From the NCBI GenBank assembly GCA_000969725.1, contig JXSR01S003910.1: a stretch of DNA of 26,970 nucleotides; one strand, 5' to 3'. The stretch is from Ophiothrix spiculata (Eukaryota > Echinodermata > Ophiuroidea > Amphilepidida > Ophiotrichidae). Position numbers and translations under genes: made by a program. The notes under the pieces were generated by a model. It did not search any database. It was not told the origin of the DNA and saw only the letters and a list, made by a program, of their open reading frames with translations. Shown here piece by piece: positions 1-12,167 of this stretch. Positions within the stretch are counted from its first letter, which is position 1. Every line of letters begins with the position of its first letter.

Positions 1-882
1 CGTTTGTTATGTATTCTTATAGTTTTCCCAATTTGCTTCTTTTGACATGATTTCAGAACTGAGAACAATTTGTACATACTGGCATCTAGCGAGATGTGAA
101 ATCATATCCAAAATTTATCATCGGTGATTATTCTGCTAGCAAATAATCATCGATGACAACGCTAAGTATGAACGCACGTCATTGACTAAAGGTCAGTATT
201 TAATCATCGATGATTCGTTGTCATCGATGATTACACTTCGTATGAACAAAACTTATAGCACCATATCACATCGTGTATCTTTATCAGCAGATGATAACAT
301 GTGCTTTTGTGATGTGTCACCAATCAGTTTTGCACCCCCCTGAAATACACATGCATATAGCCATTCAAAGCAAGGATATGTATAAGGACTATATTACACC
401 CTGGTGAGGATGTGTGTTACCTCTTTTATAGTATTGAGGTTAGCTTGGAATAACGTTTTTGAGAGAGGAACTCTAGTGAGTTTTAGTCCTGGCTTTGCAC
501 AAACTATCCTAACTTTTTTATTATTATTTATTTCTGGTCTGCAAGGTAGCCCGCAGGCTGAATTACAGCAAACTTACATTCAACACATTCATTTAAATTC
601 ATACAATTAGAGTATACATATAAAGATATCAAAAATAATATAGGAATAGCAAACCCATATACCACATGTTAAAAACATTGAAATCAATCAAAAGCCAACA
701 TGTGAACATTTCTGCACTAGGTTCCTTGCATTGTCAAAATTCCTTACTCTGTGTGTTTGCTGCTTAAAAAAGTTCCAAACGCACCCGTACCTAGATTTTA
801 ATTGAAATTTCTATCACAGTTATACTTATACCCACTTCCAGCAACATAATTAACAGTTTCCCATTTTTTTTTTTCATTCCAG
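1..882. other. TPP2 intron sequence upstream of exon 1, no gene seen
   Basis: I found no TPP2-like exon, RNA gene or convincing ORF here. The preceding TPP2 exon must lie upstream of the window. The only clear structure is the ATCATCGATGAT inverted repeat at 144-233. Confidence 0.6.
144..233. repeat. Inverted repeat built of ATCATCGATGAT units
   Basis: The 18-mer taatcatcgatgacaacg at 144-161 is exactly reverse-complemented at 216-233. A perfect 14-bp palindrome, aatcatcgatgatt, lies at 202-215. A related tatgaacgc/tatgaac motif flanks both arms, so this may be a MITE core. Confidence 0.7.
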
Positions 883-978
883 ATCCCATCAAGCTGGCAG
901 AATCCCACAAATAAGTATCACGTTGGAGTGAAGAATGCATATGAATTGTATCCAAAAGGTCTCAAGGACCGCATACAG
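883..978 (+). CDS. TPP2: TPP2 exon 1 of window
   Basis: Thirty-two codons starting I-P-S-S-W-Q-N-P, matching the human TPP2 segment IPASWTNP. The acceptor follows a T-rich tract ending ttcattccag; the donor is cag|gtatgt. Phase is 0 at both ends. The 3' end of this exon and its donor recur as degenerate tandem copies in the following intron. Confidence 0.93.
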
Positions 979-3900
979 GTATGTCAGCCTGGTATCACAT
1001 AAAAGTTTAGAATGGATTGAGTCCAAAAGGTCTGAACAATTGCAGACAGGTATTTCAGCCTTACAGTATTACTTAAAAGTTAGGAATGCTTAGGCCAAAA
1101 AAAGTTGTTGACTTGCCCTTTAAGGATGAAAATGATGGTCGGTCGGTCGGATCTTTTTTTGTTTTTGTTTTTTTAATTTTTTTATTTCGAAAATTGGCCA
1201 GGAAAAACTGTTTAAAATAGTTCATATTCAAGATTTATGTTTGTTTAATGCAAATATACAACATTTGGTAAATGTTGTTGTAAAATCAATCCAAATATCA
1301 TGAAACTTTCACCAAATTCACTGTTGAGGTAGAGGCAAAAGTTCACCAAAAAAAAAAATATTTGGATCGGTCGCAAAGGGTAAGTCAACAACTTTGTTTT
1401 AGGCCTTATGAGTTGTCTAAAAAGTGCAATGGACTTGTGCACAGACATGTTAACCTGATTAGGATAGTCTAGGGATTGTATCTGAAATGTCTTGGGAGCC
1501 CATACAGGAATGTTGGCATGATAATTATCGTAAGGAAGTGGAGACCACATATATGAGTTGCATATAGGTATGTCAGCCTGATGAGTATCACCTATAAACA
1601 CATCAATTGAAAATTTCTCCTGGAGTGAATGCCTGAAAAGTAAAGAATAGGATCATATGATGGGTGCTACGGCTAAATGAGCTAAAACTTGTGAATTTCA
1701 AAATTGAGCTTACTACCTATTCTAATTAGTCATACAATGTATTCTCAGCTGGAATGAATGTAATATGTTCATTTCTTTATTTTCCCATCAGAGATCACAG
1801 AGCAAGGGTTTAACCAGAGAGCCGTCCAACCGTCATTTTGACGGCTGATCCCGAAAATGGATGTCCTGTAAAATGCAAAGGCCGTCTAGTACTTTTACGA
1901 TATGAAATTCAATGTTGAATGTTCAAATTTATCTTCAATAAACATCATCATCACAAAATCTGATCAATTTATGTACTTTGTGGACTTCACAATGGGCTTT
2001 ATACCATGTTAATGTCTTCGCTCGTTTGCCGAAAGGTCTCCATGTTGGTATAACTATATAATCGTCTTCTTTGTCAAGTATGAATATTAATCATGCTGAT
2101 GGCACAATGGCTTGATTAAAGTCGGCCTGTTCGCCCGGCCTCGAATTTGGACGCCCTACTTTCAAATCCTGGCCAAACCCTTGCCACAGAGTATAATAGC
2201 AAATTGGGAATCAAAAAAGAAAAATGACCTCACCACTATGTTTTTACTGAAGATTATTTATTCAAAATCGTTGTTCATATCTTCCCGCTGTTTCATCCAA
2301 GTACCTCTCATTGTTCCCTGTACCTACAAAATATTTATTTTTCATGTAATATTACGTAGTAACTTGTTATATTATTGTATTGGATGGTTTTGTTTTGTTC
2401 AGTAACTATGTGATTTGTCATTTTAATTTTGAAATGCACAGAGAGAGCGTCGTGAGAAGCACTGGGACCCCCCACACAGGGTGGCGTTAGCTGAAGCGAG
2501 TCGGAAATTAGACGCATTTGATGCTTCACATCCAACAGTGACAAAACCTGTAAGTAATAAAAAGTCACTTTCTGATATTTGCATTAAATAGCTTATTAAT
2601 GATATTTTGTATTTTGTTTTTTGTTAATAAGTTTCTAGTTTCTACAAATAAAACTCATAAACTACAACAAAATGTACAGAAGTCCAGATGCATATTGTAA
2701 CAAACCAAACATAACCCACCAGAATCGCTCTACCAGTAATTATCAATATGTGGTGTACCAGCGCGAAGCAAATTTGTTGCCCCATCAGGATTTGAACCCG
2801 GGACCTACCATATCCAAAACTAAGCATGTCGTTCATGAATAGGCCAAAAGAGTACTTCCCGTCTGGTCTGTACGCTGAACGAGCTTAGACCTTCGTGACA
2901 TGACCCCTCCCTCACACTAGATGTATCCTTGTGTCTGTATCACTACAGCCGTCACTTGGCACTCATTTCAATGAAGGTCCTTAAGAAACCTGTAGACCTC
3001 CGCTTGAACCAAATTGTAAGGGACCGGACATGACCACTAACTCTACCAATAAATATCACGAGACACACCAACTAAACAGATTTGCAGCCCAGCTGGGATT
3101 TGAAGCCCGGGAGCTAATGCATCCAAAGCAAGCTTGTTAATGCATATGCAAAAAGAGGGCTTTCCCGTCAGGTCTATATCGAGGGTTGAGAGCCAGAAGG
3201 CCATAAATACACACAAAAAGAGCTACAAGGCCGTATTTGCATGTGCAACAAAGGTGCAAATACAGTCTTTTGGCTCTTTTTTTCTTCGTGCAGATACGGT
3301 CTTGTGGCTCTCAACCCTCGATATGCTGAATGAGCTTACACCTTTGTGACAATATAATAGTTCGAGGGCTTAATATCCCATTTCCATTGACCTTCCGTCG
3401 TCCATTTCTAGAATCTAGATATTTTATAGTATAACTATTCATAAATTGATCCAGAGAATATTGTTGTTATAGGTGCATTTACACTGTGACGACTTTTCTT
3501 CGACAGAGGGTAACGGACTTGCAACTGAAAACGATTGATAGTAGCAATAGTGTGCGTGGTAGCAAATTGTGTGAGCGTTAACTGACTTAAACTCACCATG
3601 ACGGGTGGAAAATTCAAAACTGCAATCCGCAGGTCTCAGTTGCTTGTTGGTATCCCTTAAGCTGTCACAGTGTAAATGCACCTTAAGAGAATCACATTCA
3701 TGTAGGCCTATACAGATCCTCTCTCCAGATACCAACAATTCTGACTAAGTACATGTGTAATACTCTCTTCTTTTTTTCATCATTTTATTTTTGTCTTTAG
3801 GACGACAAATTAGCAAGAGAAAATTTATCAGTAAGATTAGACATATTGCAAAGTGCAGACAAGAAATACTCAGACCCTGGTCCTGTGTACGACTGTGTGG

Positions 3901-6900
3901 TGTTCAATGATGGGCAGACGTGGAGGTAAGTATAGATGCTCATTACTTGCCATTACCTTCTTGCATTTTATTTCCTCCATATATATGTTCTGAGGACCAT
4001 CAGTTGAGTTGTAAACAAAGGACTTACTGATCTTTGAACGTGTTTATGTCAGTTTAACCTTTTACTCAATGACAACCTTTAACTTGCCTTCTGGAAGTCG
4101 AGTGAAGTTCAATAAGGTGTCATTTTAATCCTTAAAACATGGTTCGTGCAAAAGTTTAAAAAAGTGAAATTGGCAAGGGGCTGGATTTACGGCTGGTTCC
4201 AGATAAACAGTCACATATGCGATTATATGTCTTATTAGTTTATGATGACAATTTTTTTTTTACAGCAATTGTTAATTTAATTGTTTATGAATCACTCCAG
4301 GCAGATACTCTCGACCATCTCCAAATCACTTTGGTTTTTATACCTATACCTTGTGCTTTTGCTTCAAAATGTAAACTTAATCAAGACTTCCTACTCATTT
4401 TTGTTGTTGTGTTGTTGTTTATTGGAGTGTTACAGTGTTTATTTGTATTACATCAATTGTGTTATTATGTTGTCAATTACAGGGCAGTTATTGACACCAG
4501 TGAAAACGGTGACTTAGCAACGTGTGTTGTTATGACAAGCTATAGAGAATCACAACAGTATGCAACATTTACATGTTCAGGTGAGATTTGACTTAGGGCG
4601 TGTTCACACGGAAGAATTTGGCCATGACTATATTCTTGCTCGTGAGCCACTCAAGAGCAAATTCCCAGTGTGAACGCAAAAATAGAAAGTGCCTCGCTTG
4701 TGACGAAAAGTGACGCGCCACTAGTTTTAACACGCAATTCGTGTCCCAGTACGAACGCTATAACCCAGTATCTGGCTTTTGATAGTTAAAATAAAATAGA
4801 ATTTGCTTGTAGATCTATGTCTGTTTTGATAAAGATACATAAGAAAAAGAAACCTGTTTTACAGACGAGCGGACCTTTAAAGTAACATTATATTCATTAG
4901 TTTGAATAGAGAATAGCCTAATTTTGAGGATGTGATATATTCACATAAAAAAGTATGATAAAGATAAAAAAAAAAAGAGTACCTTGATATGGTAACACCT
5001 CGTTTAGTCCGCTATCAATTCGTCAGTTGCTGATTCGTCCGCTATGATTTATCAGATAATTGAATCGTCCATTCCACGTTTCGTTTGCTTTTCATTTTGT
5101 CCGATCATATATTAGTCCGATGCTCATTATGCCCACTCTGTACTTCGTCCATTTGCCGTTTTGTCTTTACCCCATTTTGTCCGCTACTTGATTTGTCAGC
5201 TTGTCGTTATGTCACATTGCATTTTGTCCGCTGTGTGTTTTGCCCGTTAATTTGCTATCTACTGAAGATAGCTTTTGACATTAATTGTATAATTATATTA
5301 AGCTTAACTTTAATGGGTCTTTAGGTGAATTGACAATTATATAATAAACCAAAACTGTTATGATGTACGATCATGTATTATGATTTTAGCTTAGACAATA
5401 TTAAGATTTGATTCTTTGTAAGAATTAAAGTTCAGGGTAATGGTAAGTCTTTAAATTTAAAATTAGGGTTAAGGTATTAAATTAGTTTTAATGCTTAGAT
5501 TTAAAGGTTAGAGTAAGATTGATTACGCACGATATCAAAAACAATATTTAAAAAAGATACAGTGTTAGGCTATGGTAACCATGGTTGACCATGGTTGAAC
5601 ATCTGCCGCATTTAAAAAACAATTTTTTTATCTAAAAGTTTGTAATTTCCTTCCGTTTCTGTTCTTTCCTGATTAATGTAGTGCTAAAAATGCATAGTTT
5701 ACTCACTTTTGTGTCCAAAGATGGTGTTTATGTTAAATTTAACACATTTAACAGCATTATCGGTCAAATTGAAAATCTGGCAAATAGATGAAATGACAAA
5801 ATGATAAGCGGACAAAGTAATAGGTGGACTAAAAGAAATACTGACAAATCGATGCGTGGCCCAATATATAACCAGACAAAATAGCAATTGGACATTATGA
5901 AACAATGACAAAATGGGTAGTAGACAAAACGAAAGCTGACAAATCGACGACGGACAAAACGAGAGCTGACGAATTGGCAGCGGACGAAACAAGGTTAAAC
6001 CCTTGATATCTATAGGACTTTGGCATTCATGAAACTGGACGACTTTTATTATGAGAAAAAAAAAATAGCTGTTCAGACATTTATTTTGTGTAAGTTGTTT
6101 GTTGTATTGAATTACCATAATTAATCATCTTATTCACCATAGGATAATCAAAAATTTATTGGACAGTGTAAACAAAAGGAGCACCATTGTTTGTAAATGC
6201 AGCCTGTGCCCTACATTTTTGTTTACATTGTCCAATAAATTTTTGTTTTGCCTATATGTCACTCCAGATATGTTGAATTATTCCGTCAATGTGTATGATG
6301 ACGGCAACACCTTAAGCATCGTCACCAACGCCGGATCTCATGGAACCCATGTCGCATGTATCGCAGCAGCGCATTTCCCTGATAATCCTGAGAGGAATGG
6401 AATCGCACCTGGGGCTCAAGTCTTAGCTATCAAGATTGGAGATTCAAGATTGGGTTCAATGGAAACAGGCAGCTCATTAATTAGAGCGGTAAGTAGATAA
6501 ATTTCATATATTCAGGGATGTAACTTTTCAGGCAATTTCCTGAATTCAGGAAATTTACACAAAATATTTGTATTTTCAGGAAATTAAGCCAAGTACAAAA
6601 GAATTGCACATTGCTCTGTTTGATTGGCATTTTTGCGCATTTCAGGAAATTTGATTGTTCATGTGTTACATCTCTGTATATTGATATGCAAAGTTTCATT
6701 GTAAATTCAACCCCTATATATAAAAATATTTAGATTTTCATTTATTATTAATTATTGTTGTCAACAATGATAAATACTGCCCCCCCCCCCCCCCCTAGTT
6801 GAAGTCTTAAAATGGCTTTTATTAGAAGGTTTAATGAAAAATTAAAGTTTCTTTTGATTTATTTGCAATTTATGAAGTAAAAGCAATGTTTTACAAATTA

Positions 6901-9900
6901 AACTGATCATATTTCCACACTTCTGCAACGGGCCACAGCTTTGATTTTCCAAGATGGCCATTGTATGCTTGATTATGCACCTCTAGATAATTTCAAAACA
7001 TGTAATGAATATTTTACAAAAATCTTGAGGTACATAATGAATCCTATTGTCACCATGATGAAAACTTAAGCTGTGGCTGGGTTGCGGCCAGCTGCACAAA
7101 GTTGTGGACTAATTGTGCTCCAGTGCTTTTGGTATATTTTATATCATTCAAAGGTTGAGAATATGGCAAATACAAAAAAAAGTGATGAAATCAATTTTGA
7201 AATTAGTGACTTTTGGTTCATTTTGTTGGAGCACATCTCATTTCGCCTCAATGGCAATCAAACCTGGGCGCTCATCAGCAGATATCCTTAAAATTAAACA
7301 AGTAAATTTTAATAGTTCATAACATTGCAACTCTTCTACACAAAAGGCACAATCATTTTGCTGTATTTTTTTTTAGATGATAGCAGTTATAGAGCAGAAA
7401 GCTGATTTAGTGAATTTTAGCTATGGTGAAGCATCAAATTGGCCTAATTCAGGGTAAGTTATACACATGTGTCATCATGTGAGTGCAAGAAAGTCTTATC
7501 TACAATGGCTGCCATATGTTATATTTATTTAACACCATGTCACTAGAATGCAAAAAATCCCACAAAAACTATCTCCCATATGTCAGAGGCTCTTGAAATG
7601 GTTCTTCAGGTGTCACAGTCACCTGAAGAACCATTTGCAAGAGCCACTGACCCAAGACTGGAGATTCTACAGTCTGCAATTCAAATTTATGTAAAATGGC
7701 AGCTATTGCAAATATGACTTTCTATATTTGTAATACCCAACCAAAACAAACGCTATCTGCTACGATTTGCTCTATGCAATACATGGAATATCATACATCG
7801 AGCATATTCCGATTGCTTCAACTTTTTTCAAACTTTTTCTGATTTTCATACTAAAATATTACTTATATTTATCTCATATTCAATGTGAAATTTCATTGCT
7901 GAAGCTTGTTTAGTTTTGAAGATATGGGTAAAAATGTGTCTAAGGCCAAACAAAAATAAATTGTTATGTTGCCCTCATCAACCAACCCTATTCAAAAATT
8001 TAAAAAAATATATTATGGTCGGGAAAGCACCCAATTTTACTCAGATTGGGTGTTTTTTTAGAAAATATATTGAAAATAGTGGAAAGTGCACCCAAATTTG
8101 ATACTTTGGATGCTTTTTTAAAAAAATTATTTTCCGACCAACCGACTCAATTTTTCAGATATCCCACTTGAGGGCAACACAACAATTAATTTTCTTTGAC
8201 CTAATAATGGTAACCATGATTAATTTATAAATACATTAAAGTAAAGGAAACTATGAAATACATAATGACCTATGAAATCAAAATGGTTGGGCCGATTTAA
8301 CTGAAATTTGAAATTTAGACCTTGAGTAGCGATGTGAAACAAAAATCTAAATTTTAAAAAATAGGACCAATCTCCTTTAATTCTTTAAGATGCAGCCGTT
8401 GAGTTTGGTGTACTATAATTCCTTATAAATGGTTAGGAACTTACTGCAAGATGCCATCATATTGCTTCAACGTTTTCCAACTTGATATATGTTTCTTTCT
8501 ATGTTGGGGCAGATATGTTGGATGACCCCTACCTATATTTGATTGACACCCTAAAAATGTGCTAGTCTTTAATCGGTAATGCCATGTGTGTGGTTTCAAA
8601 TTGTCTTATCAAAATTTTATGTGAAACCCAGTTCAGTCTGTTATGGTTTTCACATTCTACATTTCTTGTCCATTTTATTACAGGCGTGTCTGTGATATAA
8701 TTACTGAGGCTGTTAATAAGCATAATGTTATATACGTGTCCTCGGCGGGTAATAACGGTCCAGCCATGACAACAGTAGGATGTCCCGGGGGTACTACTAC
8801 AAGTGTTATAGGTGGGTATATAGGTTATATATTAAAGATCAAAGTGCTGCACATTTATTTTGTTCCCACTGATAGTCCACTGCCTTCCTTATAATGTTTA
8901 TAGGCCAAACAATAGTTTATTGGACAGTATAAATAGAAATTCATAGTGCAGGGCCCATTGTTTGTAAATGCATTCTAAACCTGGCATTTATGTCTACATT
9001 TTCCAATGAATTATTGTTTGGCCTATAGGGCATACTCACACAAGTAACTACCCATAAAATCATTGAATGCTAATTATTTTAACACAATTTTACATCTATA
9101 GGAGTAGATGTCAAACGTCCCGTCCAAATTTCATCTCATTAAAGCAAGAATAAGGAAAATACTACAAACTTGAAAAATATATATATATATCTTAAAAATG
9201 CAGATTTCCCTATCTTTCGTGAAAAGTGGCAATTGTGGCTAAATCTCTTTGAATAAACTCCATATCAATATGTGCTCTTTTATCTTTCTTTTAATATTTG
9301 TTAATCCCAACACTTAAAATCAGAACTATATAAAGGCCCAATGTATTTTATGAACAAAAACGTGTCTCCCAGAGTAAGAATTTTAAACGCTTTACACACA
9401 CGGTTTACATTTAGAAAATGGAAAATAAAAGGTTTAATATTAATATCTTATATATGTGTAGTTGCGTATGTAATGTAAGAGAAGGGATCTGGGGGCTATC
9501 TTTGTATTTTTGTCCACCCCTAGATTCAAGTACAGGGAATTAAAACAAATCATTGAATCATCAAAGGAACATGACCCAAAACATAATTCTTTTGTTGTTG
9601 TAGGAATCAAACTCTGTTTGAGCAACCTACTAATTTGGAGGCAAGCTCCATCAGTGTTGATCCAACTGATGAAACATGTGCGTGTCACACACTGCGGGTG
9701 CGTACTCTTTGACGAGCGACTTGGTAGACCGCATAGGTATAATGCATAGGCAAAACACATGCATGTAGTTGAATACACAATCTCAAACCCTGGAATGTAT
9801 GACCATTAATTCTTCATTATCAGGGGCAACAACAATTTGTCACATTTTCACAGCCGAAAAAAGCATAAGGCATAACAGAACCTGGAAAAGTGTGCACTAT

Positions 9901-12120
9901 ATCAGAATTTAGAGTATATTGCTATAGGCGGACAAAGCAAGAGGGATAAAATGAATCCCGTTATTTTATCAAGTTCCCCAAACAGCACAAGTCTACAAAA
10001 TCTAATTAGCTGTGATTATTATTATTTGTATTATTTATTATTTCTTTATTGAGGGTTTTACTGGTTCAGTGACAAAGCACTACTTTTCAACCAGGCCCCT
10101 CATTGTATAGAATGTGTAAAAGATATATATCATCAGTGTTTCCGCTAAGGTCGTATGGTGCGCCATTGGCGCAGAAGCGGTGAAAATTGGCGCAAAAAGT
10201 TGCTGAAAATGTGTGAGATAGATATTTTTCTAGCTTTGTTGAACTAATTTTCAGCCACAGCTAATGAATTTTGCACAAGCACCTTTTCACCTTTGTTAAA
10301 ATTGCTCGAATTGGTGCAAGTTCAAAAACCTTAGCGGAAACACTGTATAGCATACACTATTTACAAGATATCATAAAGTATTTACAATAAGATACAAATT
10401 ATAAGCATTAATAAATAAAGACTCCAAAAAAAGTATCGCCTCACCTTGAGCAAATTTAAATATGCTTATCTTACAGGTGTTGGTGCTTATGTCTCACCTG
10501 AAATGATGACGGCAGAGTATTCACTGAGAGAAAAATTACCCGGCATGGCGTATACATGGTCATCAAGGGGCCCAAGGTGAGTTCCTTGTGTTATATAATG
10601 CTTTGTTGTTTTAGGCCTTGGCAAATATCAAATGCTCATGAAAAAATATTTCAAAATAGCTCAATTAGAGGTTTGTAAAAAAGTATGTATTAACATGATC
10701 TAGGGATTTTATGGAGCGATAATAGTGAAATGAAAGTGAATAGGCAGTCACCCTGTTGCTAACTAATTATTCAATGAGTTTCAGCTTAGAGATCCAGTGG
10801 CAATTTTGTGATTGGTCAGGGAACATCAGATCGTATGTGTGGCAGTTGTTCATTGGTCAGTATCAATATGAATAATTAATAAGCCCAGTAAGTGATATGA
10901 GAGCACATGGAATTATGACTTTTATTCCACCTTTTGTTGCGTAAACATCTACATATTATTGCTCTGTATCTTTGCGTATCACAGTTCTGAGTGCTCAAAG
11001 TCATGAAGTTTATTTCTTCCAAATGGCTGTATTGTTATTTTATTTGTCTTTCATCTCAATATTCTTTGACCCGTTCATGTTAAGCAATGGATATAAGGCT
11101 GAATTAATCAGCTTACAATTACCCAATTACACTACCTGCATGATGTAAAAGCACTTGGGCTTGGCGTACAAAGACATTCGCTCGCCCGAGATGTTAACAT
11201 CGATTTAGCAAATATTCAAGCATTGTAAAATGTTGTTCCCTCTGCATTTAAGTGAAAAAGTCAGAGTGGATATCGCAAACGAATATCACTCGGGCTAGGG
11301 ATTTGTGAATATGGGCCAATGTGTCACAAGTATAAATTTTCAGCTTTTATTGTCAATGATTCCTGTGGTCGATTTCACTAAACAATTGCGATGCATCGTA
11401 GCTGCGATGCGTTCAGTGTGCAGCTAGACTGCATTTCACAAAGACATAAAAACCCTTCGCAAGCATGCGATGCATCGCAAGCGTGCAATGCGTCACAAGG
11501 TATACGAATATTGCACTTGGAAAATTCCAAAAAATCACAACTTTGTGACGAGCCAAAAGGTGATTGTAAATTTTTGATGAGCGAACGATGTGTTCGGTCT
11601 TACGATGCATTAACAATCCGTTTTAATGTTAGTGAAATCGACCACGGGTCTTTTTCACCAAGCTTGAGTTGACAAAGTTTGGTAAATCAACCATGTATTC
11701 TTGAGAAGTTTTAACATTTTTTGTATACCCATGATATACTAGCAAGACGCAGCTAGCATCTAACTAGACACTAATGGAGGCGCTAAAGTTGAAAATATTT
11801 GAACTTACTAGCGTGTGGTTACTGTTTACACAGCGTCTAAAATCAAATTAGATGCATCTTGCTGGTTTGTCATGGGCATTAGACGAGAAGGATAACAGTC
11901 CTCATTGTTAATATTTTGATTTGATTTTGATTGTTCACAGTGTGGATGGTTCATTAGGCGTTAGTATCTGTGCTCCAGGGGGCGCTATTACATCGGTTCC
12001 TAATTGGACGTTACGAGGGTCACAATTAATGAATGGCACGTCTATGTCGTCACCTAATGCATGTGGTGGGATAGGTAAGCCAGTTTCTTGTATTATTGAA
12101 TAAGAGAGTGATTCAATGAT

Positions 12121-12167
<47 letters not shown>

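Noticed and set aside
2112-2405. 97-codon plus-strand ORF in intron 1
   Set aside because: It ends before the exon 2 acceptor, has no domain features, and lies between confirmed exons.
2788-2798. tRNA gene
   Set aside because: Only a B-box-like site is present; no acceptor stem or anticodon arm could be folded around it, so it is treated as a SINE-like relic.
5699-6118. 139-codon minus-strand ORF
   Set aside because: It lies in and beyond the right arm of the foldback element; its sequence is a by-product of the repeated tttgtcc units and has no protein features.
9440-9778. Overlapping opposite-strand ORFs of 112 and 79 codons
   Set aside because: No recognisable family, no splice-site or start context; random or old-repeat ORFs remain more likely.
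12122-12166. CRISPR-like array
   Set aside because: It is a trinucleotide microsatellite with no spacers, in a spliced eukaryotic gene.
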